Shown here piece by piece: positions 1-10,267 of a DNA stretch of 51,078 bases. The position numbers were made by a program, and so were the translations under genes. This DNA is from Mycolicibacterium septicum DSM 44393 (GTDB lineage Bacteria > Actinomycetota > Actinomycetes > Mycobacteriales > Mycobacteriaceae), in assembly GCF_000455325.1 (NCBI RefSeq), contig NZ_HG322951.1, positions 3,063,682 to 3,114,759 on the forward strand. The letters run 5' to 3'. The notes below the pieces were generated by a model. It saw only the letters and a program-made list of their open reading frames with translations, did not search any database and was not told the origin of the DNA. Each line of letters begins with the position of its first letter. Position 1 is the stretch's first letter.

Positions 1-2092
1 CCCCCGCCCCGGCGGTGCCGGTCAGGGTGCTCGTCCCGGCGGCGGCGGTGGCGGTAACTACCGCGGCGGTGGCGCCGGCGGTGGTGGCGGCGCTGCAGGC
101 GGCGCGGCCGCCGGAGGTTTCCGCGGTCGTCCCGGTGGCGGTGGCGGCGGTGGCCGTCCCGGCCAGCGCGGTGGCGCGGCCGGTGCGTTCGGTCGTCCCG
201 GCGGTGCCCCCAAGCGCGGCCGTAAGTCGAAGCGGGCGAAACGCGCCGAATACGAGAACATGCAGGCACCGGTCGTCGGTGGCGTGCGGTTGCCGAAGGG
301 CAACGGCGAGACCATCCGGCTGGCCCGTGGCGCCTCGCTGAGCGACTTCGCCGAGAAGATCGACGCCAACCCGGCCGCACTGGTCCAGGCGCTGTTCAAC
401 CTGGGTGAGATGGTCACCGCGACCCAGTCGGTCGGTGACGACACCCTGGAACTGCTCGGCAGCGAGATGAACTTCAAGGTGCAGGTCGTCTCGCCCGAGG
501 ACGAGGACCGCGAGCTGCTGGAGTCCTTCGACCTCACCTACGGCGAGGACGAGGGCGGCGAGGAGGACCTCGAGGTCCGCCCGCCGGTGGTCACCGTCAT
601 GGGTCACGTCGACCACGGCAAGACCCGACTGCTGGACACCATCCGGAACGCCAGCGTCCGCGAGGGCGAGGCCGGTGGCATCACCCAGCACATCGGCGCC
701 TACCAGGTCGAGGTCGATCTGGACGGCAACGTCCGGCCGATCACCTTCATCGACACCCCGGGTCACGAGGCGTTCACCGCCATGCGTGCCCGTGGCGCCA
801 AGGCCACCGACATCGCAATCCTGGTGGTCGCGGCCGACGACGGCGTCATGCCGCAGACGGTGGAGGCCATCAACCACGCGCAGGCCGCTGACGTGCCGAT
901 CGTGGTGGCGGTCAACAAGATCGACAAGGAAGGTGCCGACCCGGCCAAGATCCGGGCTCAGCTCACCGAATACAACCTGGTGGCCGAGGAGTACGGCGGC
1001 GAGACCATGTTCGTCGACATCTCCGCCAAGCAGGGCACCAACATCGAGGCGCTGCTGGAAGCAGTCGTCCTGACTGCCGACGCATCCCTGGACCTGCGGG
1101 CCAACCCCGACATGGAGGCCCAGGGTGTGGCGATCGAGGCGCACCTGGACCGCGGTCGCGGCCCGGTGGCCACGGTGCTCATCCAGCGCGGCACCCTGCG
1201 TGTCGGCGACTCGGTGGTGGCCGGCGATGCCTATGGTCGCGTCCGCCGCATGGTCGACGAGCACGGCGACGACGTCGAAGAGGCACTGCCCTCGCGTCCG
1301 GTCCAGGTCATCGGCTTCACGTCGGTGCCCGGTGCCGGTGACAACTTCCTGGTTGTCGACGAAGATCGCATCGCCCGTCAGATCGCCGACCGGCGCAGCG
1401 CGCGCAAGCGCAACGCACTGGCCGCACGCAGCCGCAAGCGGATCAGCCTGGAAGACCTGGATTCGGCGCTGAAGGAAACCAGCCAGCTGAACCTGATCCT
1501 CAAGGGCGACAACGCCGGTACGGTCGAAGCCCTCGAGGAAGCCTTGATGGGTATCGAGATCGACGACGAAGTGGAGCTGCGGGTCATCGACCGCGGTGTC
1601 GGTGGCGTCACCGAGACCAACGTCAACCTGGCTTCGGCCTCGGACGCGATCATCATCGGGTTCAACGTCCGTGCCGAGGGCAAGGCGACCGAGCTGGCCA
1701 ACCGCGAGGGTGTGGAGATCCGGTACTACTCGGTGATCTACCAGGCCATCGACGAGATCGAGAAGGCCCTCAAGGGCATGCTCAAGCCGGTGTACGAGGA
1801 GAAGGAGCTCGGCCGCGCCGAGATCCGGGCGATCTTCCGGTCGTCCAAGGTCGGCAACATCGCCGGTTGCCTTGTCACCTCGGGCATCATGCGTCGCAAC
1901 GCCAAGGCCCGGCTGCTGCGTGACAACCTGGTGGTCGCACAGAACCTCACGGTGTCCTCGCTCAAGCGGGAGAAGGACGATGCCACCGAGGTCCGCGAAG
2001 GTTACGAGTGTGGTCTGACTCTGACCTACAACGACATCAAGGAAGGCGACGTCATCGAGACGTACGAACTCGTCGAGAAGGTGCGTACATAA
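1..2092 (+). CDS. infB: Translation initiation factor IF-2 (5' end outside window)
   Basis: IF-2 is the GTPase that brings initiator tRNA to the 30S subunit and drives subunit joining. The reading frame is open from base 2, so the N-terminus lies upstream and 696 codons are visible. The first ~75 codons are an extreme Gly/Arg/Pro-rich low-complexity stretch, as in the extended N-terminus of actinobacterial IF-2, followed by a basic cluster ([11 protein letters not shown]). The G-domain shows GHVDHGKT (about residues 201-208 of the visible part), DTPGHEAF and NKID. The rest is the usual domain II to IV region, ending in VEKVRT. rbfA starts 4 bases after the stop, so the two are cotranscribed. 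A downstream ATG at 260 is internal and not the true start. Confidence 0.97.
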   Translation, partial: PRPGGAGQGARPGGGGGGNYRGGGAGGGGGAAGGAAAGGFRGRPGGGGGGGRPGQRGGAAGAFGRPGGAPKRGRKSKRAKRAEYENMQAPVVGGVRLPKGNGETIRLARGASLSDFAEKIDANPAALVQALFNLGEMVTATQSVGDDTLELLGSEMNFKVQVVSPEDEDRELLESFDLTYGEDEGGEEDLEVRPPVVTVMGHVDHGKTRLLDTIRNASVREGEAGGITQHIGAYQVEVDLDGNVRPITFIDTPGHEAFTAMRARGAKATDIAILVVAADDGVMPQTVEAINHAQAADVPIVVAVNKIDKEGADPAKIRAQLTEYNLVAEEYGGETMFVDISAKQGTNIEALLEAVVLTADASLDLRANPDMEAQGVAIEAHLDRGRGPVATVLIQRGTLRVGDSVVAGDAYGRVRRMVDEHGDDVEEALPSRPVQVIGFTSVPGAGDNFLVVDEDRIARQIADRRSARKRNALAARSRKRISLEDLDSALKETSQLNLILKGDNAGTVEALEEALMGIEIDDEVELRVIDRGVGGVTETNVNLASASDAIIIGFNVRAEGKATELANREGVEIRYYSVIYQAIDEIEKALKGMLKPVYEEKELGRAEIRAIFRSSKVGNIAGCLVTSGIMRRNAKARLLRDNLVVAQNLTVSSLKREKDDATEVREGYECGLTLTYNDIKEGDVIETYELVEKVRT

Positions 2093-2095
2093 CCG

Positions 2096-3596
<1,501 letters not shown>

Positions 3597-3598
3597 CC

Positions 3599-4933
3599 AT
3601 GGTTGAGCCGGAAGGCGATATTCCGGTCACTCCCGCCACCACCCGCCGCATCGCCGGCCTGGCGATCCCGGCACTGGGCGTCCTGGCGGCCGAGCCCATC
3701 TACCTGCTGTTCGACATCGCGATCGTCGGACGCCTCGGTGCGCTCAGCCTGGCCGGTCTGGCCATCGGCGGCCTGGTCCTCGGCCTGGTCAATTCGCAGG
3801 GGACGTTCTTGTCCTACGGCACCACCTCGCGCTCGGCCCGGCTGTTCGGGGCGGGTGACCGGAAGGCGGCGGTAGGCGAGGGCGTGCAGGCCACCTGGTT
3901 GGCGCTGGGACTGGGCCTGCTCATCATCGCGGTCGTGCAGGCCGCGGCGGTGCCACTGCTCGGGGCGATCGCCGGACATTCCGATATCGCGGGCGCCGCG
4001 CTGCCGTGGCTCCGCATCGCGATCCTGGCCGCCCCGGCGATCCTGGTGTCGCTCGCCGGCAACGGCTGGATGCGCGGCGTGCAGGACACCGCGCGCCCCC
4101 TGCACTACGTGGTGTTCGGGTTTGCCGTGTCGGCGGTGTTGTGCCCGCTGTTGGTCTACGGCTGGCTGGGCCTGCCCCGTTTGGAGCTGGCCGGTTCGGC
4201 GGTGGCGAACGTCGTGGGGCAGTGGGTCGCGGCGCTGCTGTTTCTGCGTGCCCTGGTGATCGAGAAGGTCGCGCTGGGAGTCCGGCCCGCGGTGCTGCGG
4301 GCACAGCTGACCATGGGCCGCGACCTGCTGCTGCGATCGATGGCGTTCCAAGCCTGTTTCCTGTCCGCGGGCGCGGTGGCAGCTCGATTCGGTGCCGCTT
4401 CCGTCGCGGCGCATCAGGTCGTCCTACAGGTGTGGAGTTTCCTTGCCCTGGTGCTGGATTCACTCGCCATTGCCGCACAGTCACTGGTGGGCGCGGCGCT
4501 GGGGGCGGGTCAGCTCGCGCATGCCAAGAGCGTGGCCTGGCGGGTGACACTGTTCTCCACCCTGGCCGGGGTGGTGCTGGCCGTCGTCTTCGCCGCCGGT
4601 TCGTCGGTGATGCCGTCGGTGTTCACCGACGACCGATCGGTGTTGGCCGCCATCGGGGTGCCCTGGTGGTTCATGGTGGCCCAATTGCCCGTGGCGGGCA
4701 TCGTCTTCGCGCTCGACGGCGTGCTGCTGGGTGCGGGCGACGCGAAGTTCATGCGCAACGCCACCCTGACGAGTGCGTTGGTCGGCTTCCTGCCGCTGAT
4801 CTGGTTGTCGCTGCTCTACGGCTGGGGCCTGTTCGGCATCTGGTCCGGGCTGAGCACGTTCATGGTACTGCGGCTGATCTTCGTCGGTTGGCGCGCGTTC
4901 TCAGGTCGCTGGCTGGTGCCGGGCACCGCCTAG
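3599..4933 (+). CDS. dinF: MATE-family multidrug/metabolite exporter DinF
   Basis: This is a 444-residue integral membrane protein of the MATE superfamily (cation-coupled efflux), with about 12 hydrophobic segments and two similar halves. It begins MVEPEGDIPVTPATTRRIAGLAIPALG, a short polar tail leading into the first MATE helix, and contains the family's charged loops (SARLFGAGDRKAAVGEG in the first half, GAALGAGQLAHAKSVAWR in the second). It starts 2 bases after nrnA, and the infB-rbfA-nrnA-dinF order is conserved in mycobacteria. Despite the name (DNA-damage inducible F) I see no SOS box directly upstream. The substrate cannot be read from sequence. Confidence 0.9.
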   Translation: MVEPEGDIPVTPATTRRIAGLAIPALGVLAAEPIYLLFDIAIVGRLGALSLAGLAIGGLVLGLVNSQGTFLSYGTTSRSARLFGAGDRKAAVGEGVQATWLALGLGLLIIAVVQAAAVPLLGAIAGHSDIAGAALPWLRIAILAAPAILVSLAGNGWMRGVQDTARPLHYVVFGFAVSAVLCPLLVYGWLGLPRLELAGSAVANVVGQWVAALLFLRALVIEKVALGVRPAVLRAQLTMGRDLLLRSMAFQACFLSAGAVAARFGAASVAAHQVVLQVWSFLALVLDSLAIAAQSLVGAALGAGQLAHAKSVAWRVTLFSTLAGVVLAVVFAAGSSVMPSVFTDDRSVLAAIGVPWWFMVAQLPVAGIVFALDGVLLGAGDAKFMRNATLTSALVGFLPLIWLSLLYGWGLFGIWSGLSTFMVLRLIFVGWRAFSGRWLVPGTA

Positions 4934-4941
4934 TTGGCACC

Positions 4942-5000
4942 GCGAGCGACCGTGTCTGTACGCGACACGCCGCCCTTCTCTGTACAAATGCGGTCGCTCA
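4942..5000. repeat. Intergenic palindromic repeat, copy 1 (convergent dinF/methyltransferase junction)
   Basis: A 9-bp perfect stem (GAGCGACCG at 4944-4952 with CGGTCGCTC at 4991-4999) encloses a loop that itself holds the small inverted pair GTGTC/GACAC and the 15-mer TGTACGCGACACGCC (4957-4971). The same 15-mer in the same stem recurs at 6142-6203. It sits between two converging genes, 8 bases after the dinF stop, so it may act as a bidirectional terminator or be a dispersed palindromic element. Confidence 0.8.
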
Positions 5001-5012
5001 CGGGGCCGGCGC

Positions 5013-5624
5013 TCACCTTCGCGTACCGCTGACCACCCAGACGGACCCCTTGCCGCCGCCACGCTCGGCCACCGAAACGTCGTCGAATCCGGTGTCGCGA
5101 CACAGCGTCGCAAACGACTCGGCCTGCTGCCGTGTCCAGCCGTGGCTGGCCAATCCCGTGGCGTCGGGAGGTGATTGACGCTCGATCGCGATCAACCGGC
5201 CGCCGGGCGCCAGCACCCGGCGCGCCTCGGCAACCGCTTTGTCGACATCCTGCCAATGGTGCACGGTGGCCAGTGCCCACACCACCGTCGCGGATCCGTC
5301 GGGCACCGGCAGGGCTTCGGCGGTGCCCACGCTCCAGGTGATGGGTGCGCGTTTCGGCGTGACCAGGCGCGCGATGCGCAGCATGGTCGACGCGGGGTCG
5401 ACGCCCGTCACTCGCGCACCGCGGCGGGCGGCCACCCGGGCGGCGGTACCCGGCCCGCAACCCACATCGACGACGTGGTCCGCGGAGGAGAGCTGCGCGG
5501 TATCGGCGGCCAACCGAGCCTTTGACCGGCCCACCAAGAGAAAGACCAGCCCGCACAACACCCCGGTGACGCCCGAGAAGCCGGGGTGGTCGGCATGGTG
5601 ATTGATCGCACGCGCGGCGTCCAT
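5013..5624 (-). CDS. Class I SAM-dependent methyltransferase
   Basis: This is a 203-residue UbiE/Methyltransf_11-type methyltransferase. The SAM-binding motif I is VVDVGCGPGTAARVA, followed by the acidic loop GVDPAS and by post-motif VWALATVHHW and the RRVLAPGGRLIAIE strand typical of the family. A short hydrophobic stretch (VTGVLCGLVFLLVG) precedes the catalytic domain, which is unusual for a purely soluble enzyme. ATG 5624 is the likely start, with an in-frame ATG at 5645 as the alternative. It is divergent from a MerR regulator across a 45-bp gap with a perfect MerR-type dyad, so it is probably that regulator's target. The substrate is unknown. Confidence 0.8.
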   Translation of the reverse strand: MDAARAINHHADHPGFSGVTGVLCGLVFLLVGRSKARLAADTAQLSSADHVVDVGCGPGTAARVAARRGARVTGVDPASTMLRIARLVTPKRAPITWSVGTAEALPVPDGSATVVWALATVHHWQDVDKAVAEARRVLAPGGRLIAIERQSPPDATGLASHGWTRQQAESFATLCRDTGFDDVSVAERGGGKGSVWVVSGTRR

Positions 5625-5630
5625 GGGTAG

Positions 5631-5648
5631 ACCTTGCCGGTTCAAGGT
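5631..5648. promoter_or_regulatory. MerR-type operator dyad
   Basis: ACCTTGCCGGTTCAAGGT is a perfect inverted repeat (ACCTTG-N6-CAAGGT). Size and composition resemble CueR/MerR-class operators, in which the dyad fills an over-long spacer between -35 and -10. It lies between the divergent methyltransferase and merR starts. Confidence 0.7.
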
Positions 5649-5669
5649 GGGTTGAAGTCAAATGGCGGC

Positions 5670-6113
5670 ATGGACATGATCCCGATCGGCGAGGCCGCTG
5701 CGAGGCTGCAGATGAGCCCGTCGGCGTTGCGGTACTACGACGAACGTGGGCTGGTGTCCCCGCGGCTGCGGCAGGCCGGCAAGCGCATGTACGGGCCCGA
5801 GGAGCTTCGCCGGCTCGCACTGCTCAAGATTGTGAACCGGTTGGGTCTTCCGCTCGACACCGCGGCCGCGGTGCTCGACGCGCCGAGTGAGCAGTGGCGC
5901 GCGACGGTGCGCGAGCAGATCGCCGCGCTGGATCGGGTGATCGCGCAAGCGCAAGGGGCGCAACAGTTTCTGACGCATGCGTTGCGTTGCCCGAAAGAGC
6001 ATCCCGCACGCGAATGCGACACGATGATCGGTGCGCTCGACCGGCTGGTCGACGGGATGAGTGTCGAGGAACTCGCCACCGGCAAGGCCGGAACGGGGTG
6101 GCTCGTCGACTGA
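5670..6113 (+). CDS. MerR-family transcriptional regulator
   Basis: This is a 147-residue one-component regulator. The N-terminal winged helix carries the family signature IGEAAARLQMSPSALRYYDERGLVSPRR-like residues (4-35), then the RRLALLKIVNRLGLPL helix and a dimerisation coiled coil (about 75-105). The short C-terminal effector region has two cysteines (C107 and C116, in RCPKEHPAREC), which could bind a metal or sense thiol state. I chose ATG 5670 because it gives the canonical short lead-in MDMIPIGEAA; an upstream ATG at 5634 would start inside the operator. It is divergent from the methyltransferase. The inducer is unknown. Confidence 0.85.
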   Translation: MDMIPIGEAAARLQMSPSALRYYDERGLVSPRLRQAGKRMYGPEELRRLALLKIVNRLGLPLDTAAAVLDAPSEQWRATVREQIAALDRVIAQAQGAQQFLTHALRCPKEHPARECDTMIGALDRLVDGMSVEELATGKAGTGWLVD

Positions 6114-6141
6114 CCCTGCGCCTCCGCTGCCTCCTCTGCCG

Positions 6142-6203
6142 CGCGAGCGACCGCAGATGTACGCGACACGCCGGGCGTTGCCGTACAGACACGGTCGCTC
6201 GCG
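6142..6203. repeat. Intergenic palindromic repeat, copy 2 (convergent merR/echA16 junction)
   Basis: A perfect 12-bp stem (CGCGAGCGACCG 6142-6153 with CGGTCGCTCGCG 6192-6203) encloses a loop with the 15-mer TGTACGCGACACGCC (6158-6172) shared with copy 1 at 4942-5000. The flank GTACAGACACGGTCGCTC of this copy is the reverse complement of the start of copy 1, so the copies also align in inverted orientation. It again sits between the stops of converging genes. Confidence 0.82.
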
Positions 6204-6223
6204 GTGCAAGGGAGGCGGCAGCG

Positions 6224-6979
6224 TCAGCGCACCTGCGCGCGTCCCCGCTCGATCACGGCACCGCGGCTGGCCGCGATGTCGTCACCGGAGGCCGTCGCCA
6301 TCCATTCGCGCGCCGAGGCCGCTTCGATCCAGAGACCCTGATCGGTCTGGGACGCGTCGATGCGGTGATACGAGGCGAGCAGGGCGCGGACCGCGGCCTG
6401 ATTGTTGGCGACGATCGAGGCGGCCACCCGGCGGGCGGCGGGCAGCAGCTCGTCGTGGGGCACCACCTCGGTGACCAGGCCGGCGCGCAGGGCCTCGGCG
6501 GCCGAGAGGTAGTCGCCGGTGAGGCTCATCCGCCGGGCCAGGCCCACGCCGACCTTCTGCGGCAGTCGCACGCTCAGGCCCCACGTCGGCAGCAGACCCA
6601 CCCGGGCGTGGGTGTCGGCGAACTTGGCCTGCTCCGAGGCGATCAGGATGTCGCAGTACAGCGCCAGTTCCAGGCCGCCGGTGACCGCGGCGCCGTTGAT
6701 GGCGCCGATCACCGGTTTGGTCATGGCCGGCCATTTGGGGGAGATGTCGGGCAGTTCGGTGGTGTCGCCGAGTTCTTTGAGATCCAGGCCCGCGCAGAAC
6801 ACCGGATCGGCGCCGGTGAGGATGACGACGTCGACGGCGTCATCGGCCTGTGCGGTGCGCAATGCCCGGTAGAACTCGGTGCGCAGCTGTGTCGACAGCG
6901 CATTGCGCGACTGGGGCCGATTCAGCGTCAGGGTCCGGACGCGGTCGGTGGTATCGATCAGCAGCACTGGATCGGTCAT
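6224..6979 (-). CDS. echA16: Enoyl-CoA hydratase/isomerase family protein (EchA16-like)
   Basis: This 251-residue crotonase-fold protein probably hydrates or isomerises an enoyl-CoA in fatty acid or sterol breakdown. Family features are NRPQSRNALS (CoA-binding entry), the oxyanion-hole segment VFCAGLDLKEL, and KPVIGAINGAAVTGGLELALYCDI, which holds the second oxyanion glycine. The glutamate of the GLE position and the later THARVGLLPTWG segment suggest a functional active site. The start ATG 6979 gives MTDPVLLIDTTD; the longer upstream reading is non-coding. The position next to the infB-dinF block matches echA16 in M. tuberculosis, and the symbol rests on that synteny. Confidence 0.85.
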   Translation of the reverse strand: MTDPVLLIDTTDRVRTLTLNRPQSRNALSTQLRTEFYRALRTAQADDAVDVVILTGADPVFCAGLDLKELGDTTELPDISPKWPAMTKPVIGAINGAAVTGGLELALYCDILIASEQAKFADTHARVGLLPTWGLSVRLPQKVGVGLARRMSLTGDYLSAAEALRAGLVTEVVPHDELLPAARRVAASIVANNQAAVRALLASYHRIDASQTDQGLWIEAASAREWMATASGDDIAASRGAVIERGRAQVR

Positions 6980-7024
6980 TCGCTCACCGTAGCCGCCGGG
7001 CCCAACGCGCCTATCGTGGGTGGC

Positions 7025-7288
7025 ATGTGCCGCAACATCACCGAGCTGCGCGGGCTGGAACCCGCCGCAAGCGACGAAGAGATCGAGGCCGCAGCCCGCC
7101 AATACGTGCGCAAGGTCAGCGGGATCACCCGGCCCACCGGCGCCAACGTCGACGCGTTCGAGGCCGCGGTCGCCGAGGTCACCGCGACGACGACACGGCT
7201 GCTCGACGGCCTGGCCCCGCGCAGGCAGCCTCCCAAGACCGTTCCGCCGCTGCGCCGTCCGGAGGTCCGCGCCCGGCTGGCAACGTGA
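7025..7288 (+). CDS. DUF2277 domain protein
   Basis: This is a small 87-residue protein beginning MCRNITELRGLEPAAS, with the conserved block EEIEAAARQYVRKVSGITRPT that defines DUF2277. The family is common in actinobacteria and proteobacteria and I know of no assigned function. The invariant N-terminal Cys-Arg-Asn is striking and could bind a ligand or metal. The basic, proline-rich C-terminus is probably disordered. The stop overlaps the start of the next gene (GTGA), so translation of the two is probably coupled. Confidence 0.85.
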   Translation: MCRNITELRGLEPAASDEEIEAAARQYVRKVSGITRPTGANVDAFEAAVAEVTATTTRLLDGLAPRRQPPKTVPPLRRPEVRARLAT

Positions 7289-7848
7289 TCAAGCCCGAGC
7301 TGACGCAACCCTCCCTCAAGGAGTGGAGCGCGGCCGTACACGCGTTGCTCGACGGCCGTCAGACGGTGCTGCTGCGCAAGGGCGGTATCCACGAGAAGCG
7401 GTTCTCGGTGGCCGCACCCGAGTTCATCCTGTTCCCGACGATCGCGCACAGCCATGCCGAACGGGTGCGGCCACAACACGCAGACCTGCTCGACGCTGCC
7501 GCCCAAGACAGCACCGAAGACGCTGTGGTGATTCGGGCCGGGGCGAAAGTTGTTGCCGCAGTAGAGGTCAACCGCCCGGAGTCCATCGATGAACTCGCCG
7601 ATCTGCACATCTGGACCGCCGAATCTGTGCAGGCCGACCGGCTCGATTTCCGCCCCAAACACCGACTGACCGTCCTGGTCGTCCAGGTCAGCCCGCTGCG
7701 CACGCCGATCCGGCTGGCCCGCACACCCGAATTCGCCGGGTGCAAGAGCTGGGTCGACCTGCCGGTCCAGGCGGACTGGGGGCCACCGGTGCACGACGAC
7801 GCGATGCTGCACGACGTCGCCGAGCGGGTGCGAACCTCAGTCGGCTGA
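7285..7848 (+). CDS. DUF1802 family protein
   Basis: The 187-residue protein starts at GTG 7285, overlapping the stop of the DUF2277 gene by 4 bases. The N-terminal LKEWSAAVHALLDGRQTVLLRKGGI and the following FSVAAPEFILFPTIAHSHAE are typical of DUF1802, a family of unknown function found as stand-alone proteins in bacteria. There are no signal peptide or membrane segments. Its last 12 bases overlap the end of the convergent CocE/NonD gene. I infer a two-gene operon with the DUF2277 gene; the function is unknown. Confidence 0.8.
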   Translation: MIKPELTQPSLKEWSAAVHALLDGRQTVLLRKGGIHEKRFSVAAPEFILFPTIAHSHAERVRPQHADLLDAAAQDSTEDAVVIRAGAKVVAAVEVNRPESIDELADLHIWTAESVQADRLDFRPKHRLTVLVVQVSPLRTPIRLARTPEFAGCKSWVDLPVQADWGPPVHDDAMLHDVAERVRTSVG

Positions 7849-9480
7849 CGGCGGCACCGGGCCGGCGGGCAGCACCAGCCGCGACACCCCACCCTCGCCG
7901 TGATGCACGGTATGGGTGGCCCGGACCAGCTTGGAACCGGAGATCGGCGGCTCGGCGGTGCCCAGATTGCGGGCGAACCGCGGATGCGAACCCCCGGCGA
8001 TCAGCAGCCGGATCCGCGACCCTGCCCGGAACTGGTGTGCGACGGCATCCAGCTCGAGGCGAACCGGCCCGGTGTGGCCGTTCAATCGACGGAAAGCGTC
8101 GGATACGTTGCGGGACCGGCCCTTTGCGTCCACCTCACTGATCCGGACGAAGATGTCGTGATGTGGGTTGTCGCAGCTGTGCGCCAGCTCGACGACCGGG
8201 TTGCCTGCCAGGTACAGATCGGCCGCAAGCGGGTCGCCGGTGAACGTCAGCACATCGCTGCGCCGTGCCAGCCGGGTGTCGTCGCGGTAACCGCCCGTCG
8301 CGGCGAGCAGTCGTCCGCCGACCGTGGGGGTGGGGTCGGCGGGGTGGTAGGTGAATCCAGACGGTGGCGCGGATTCCGGCGGCGGCGTCTCGCCCAGGCG
8401 CCCCGCGGGCTGCAGGAACAACTCGTGTTCGGGCATGACCGGGGGCCAGTCGGCCAGCTCCACCCAGCCGTGGCCGTTGACGTGGATCCGTACCGTGCTG
8501 CGGTCGGTTTCGCCGTCGCCGGCCAGGTGCGCACCGAGCCAGTCCAGCGATTCGCCGACCACGGTGGTGAGCCCTTTGGTCATCAGCTGCGTATGCGTCC
8601 ACGGCCCGACCGTCAGCGCAACCGGGACACCCCGTCGATGCAGCTGCTCGTACTGCTCCAGCGTCTGGTTCAGGAAGAGGTCCTGCCACCCGCTGAGCAA
8701 CAGGATTGGCAGCTCGACGTGCTGCAGGGCCTCGTGGAACCGCAGCCGGTCCCAGAACGGATCGTCGCGTTCGGGGTGTTCCAGCCAGGATTCGTACCAC
8801 GGGGCGCCGTCGCCCAGCAGTTGGCGGCCGGCCTCACCCATCGGCAGGCCGGCAGTCGCCTTGGCCAGCTCCGCGGGGCCGCGCAGCTGCCGGTTCAGGG
8901 CCTGCACCAGGCCGGGGTCCTCCTGGCGGGCCACCATCGCGCTCCAGCCCAGAAAGTCATTGAGAGTGAACGCGCCGGTGCCCCAGGCTGATTCGCTGAA
9001 ATCGTGCGGGCCGACGGTGATGACGGCCGCCTTCATCTCCGGCGGCGGATCGACCAGCAGCGCCCACTGGGTGAAGCCGAGGTAGGACAGCCCCACCGTG
9101 GCGAACGACCCGGTGAACCAGGGCTGGTTCCGCAACCAGGCCACGGTGTCGGCACCATCGTTCATCTCGTGCACCATCGGGGTGAACTGACCGCCAGAGC
9201 CGAAGGTGCCGCGCACACTCTGCAACACCACGTGATAGCCGCGGGCCGCATACACCTGTGCGAACACCGGGGAGAACGGGAAGTGGCGGCCGTAGGGTCC
9301 GCGCACCAGCAGCGTGCCGGCGGGACGGTCGGTGACGGGCGCATAGTGGTCGGCGACCAGTTCGACGCCGTCGCGCATCGGCACCCGCAGCCCGTGCCGC
9401 ACGGTGAAGTCGGTCTCGTGCGGCGGTAGCCCCAGGATCCTGCTGACGGCCTTGCCGGCGTACCGGCCGAATGTGCTCAC
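7837..9480 (-). CDS. CocE/NonD family hydrolase (X-Pro dipeptidyl-peptidase S15-like)
   Basis: This is a 547-residue alpha/beta-hydrolase fused to a C-terminal jelly-roll (PepX-C) domain, the architecture of cocaine esterase and glutaryl-7-ACA acylases. The N-terminal substrate strand reads VPMRDGVELVADHYAP. The nucleophile elbow is TVGLSYLGFTQW (Ser around residue 144), and the oxyanion region LLVRGPYGRHF precedes it. The catalytic His is probably in GPWTHTQL. The C-terminal domain includes DPLAADLYLAGNPVVELAHSCDNPHHDIFVRISEVD. It starts at GTG 9480. No signal peptide is evident, so it is probably cytoplasmic; the ester or amide substrate is unknown. Confidence 0.88.
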   Translation of the reverse strand: MSTFGRYAGKAVSRILGLPPHETDFTVRHGLRVPMRDGVELVADHYAPVTDRPAGTLLVRGPYGRHFPFSPVFAQVYAARGYHVVLQSVRGTFGSGGQFTPMVHEMNDGADTVAWLRNQPWFTGSFATVGLSYLGFTQWALLVDPPPEMKAAVITVGPHDFSESAWGTGAFTLNDFLGWSAMVARQEDPGLVQALNRQLRGPAELAKATAGLPMGEAGRQLLGDGAPWYESWLEHPERDDPFWDRLRFHEALQHVELPILLLSGWQDLFLNQTLEQYEQLHRRGVPVALTVGPWTHTQLMTKGLTTVVGESLDWLGAHLAGDGETDRSTVRIHVNGHGWVELADWPPVMPEHELFLQPAGRLGETPPPESAPPSGFTYHPADPTPTVGGRLLAATGGYRDDTRLARRSDVLTFTGDPLAADLYLAGNPVVELAHSCDNPHHDIFVRISEVDAKGRSRNVSDAFRRLNGHTGPVRLELDAVAHQFRAGSRIRLLIAGGSHPRFARNLGTAEPPISGSKLVRATHTVHHGEGGVSRLVLPAGPVPPSAD

Positions 9481-9512
9481 CTGGCCAGGCTACGGATCGG
9501 TCGCGGCAACCC

Positions 9513-10109
9513 TCAGAACTTGTAGTACGGCGCCAATTCGTGGGCCCGCTGCAGGTTGGTCTGCAGGCAGTCCGGCCGGTCCGGGGAGTGGACGGGCGAG
9601 TAGAACAGCGACTGCTGGATGACGCCGTAGCTGGTGTCGAAGGCGATCATGCAGGTGATCCACCAGCGGTCGTTCCAGTCGGTGGGCTTCATGATCCAGT
9701 ACTGCGCGGCCCGATGGCCGTTGATGTCCAGTTCGACCGCGTCGGCCGGGATGGTCTGCTCGTAGGTGCGCCAGACGAATGCCTCGACGGCCATCTGGTA
9801 GTCACCGGCGTCGTAGTGGCACCGCAGGCTGTCCTCGGGCTCCGGCGGGGTGAAGGCCAGGCCGAGCCGCTGGACCGCGTCGAACGGGATGTCGTTGCAC
9901 GGATCGAACGGTGACGGGTCCGTGGTCTCGATGACCGGCCACTTGATCGTCGTGGACACGTTGGTCATCGGGAGGTCTGTGGCATCGAGGTGCAGCGGGC
10001 CGGCGCCCGCGACCTCGGTGGGGCCCGACTGCCACCCCACGATCACCGCCGATACCAGCGCCGCAACCATGCCTGTCGATGCCGACAGCAGACGCCACTT
10101 GGCGGCCAT
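9513..10109 (-). CDS. Membrane-anchored secreted protein, DUF3558-like
   Basis: This 198-residue protein has one N-terminal hydrophobic segment (about residues 10-27, STGMVAALVSAVIVGW) and no lipobox cysteine, so it is probably a signal-anchored or cleaved exported protein. The mature part has the pattern FDPCNDIPFDAVQRLGL, a later LRCHYDAG, and a third cysteine pair region (ITCMIAF, DCLQTN), resembling DUF3558-type mycobacterial exported proteins. Location, size and synteny fit the membrane protein near pptT in M. tuberculosis. The function is unknown. It is transcribed divergently from pptH across 158 bp. Confidence 0.7.
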   Translation of the reverse strand: MAAKWRLLSASTGMVAALVSAVIVGWQSGPTEVAGAGPLHLDATDLPMTNVSTTIKWPVIETTDPSPFDPCNDIPFDAVQRLGLAFTPPEPEDSLRCHYDAGDYQMAVEAFVWRTYEQTIPADAVELDINGHRAAQYWIMKPTDWNDRWWITCMIAFDTSYGVIQQSLFYSPVHSPDRPDCLQTNLQRAHELAPYYKF

Positions 10110-10193
10110 CACACCCCCTCGTAGTTTGGTGGCAAAACGTTCCCCGGCTTGCGGGGAGTGTAGCGGTCGGTTGCAACGGACTCGACCATAAAC

Positions 10194-10207
10194 GAGAACC
10201 TGTTCTA
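10194..10207. promoter_or_regulatory. KstR-like palindrome (one mismatch)
   Basis: GAGAACCTGTTCTA differs at one outer position from the TNNAACNNGTTNNA motif I recall for KstR, the TetR repressor of cholesterol catabolism. It lies 60 bp upstream of pptH and 84 bp from the divergent DUF3558-like gene. The core AGAAC/GTTCT dyad is certain; the regulator is a guess. Confidence 0.4.
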
Positions 10208-10267
10208 GTTGTCAACGGCGTGCGGCGCCGCCGCCCGGTTAGGCTGGTCCGTTGTGGTGGTGCAACT

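Noticed and set aside
1..341. 108-codon + frame at 15-341 and 159-codon minus frame at 58-537
   Set aside because: Both are repetitive shadows of the Gly/Arg-rich infB N-terminus in other frames.
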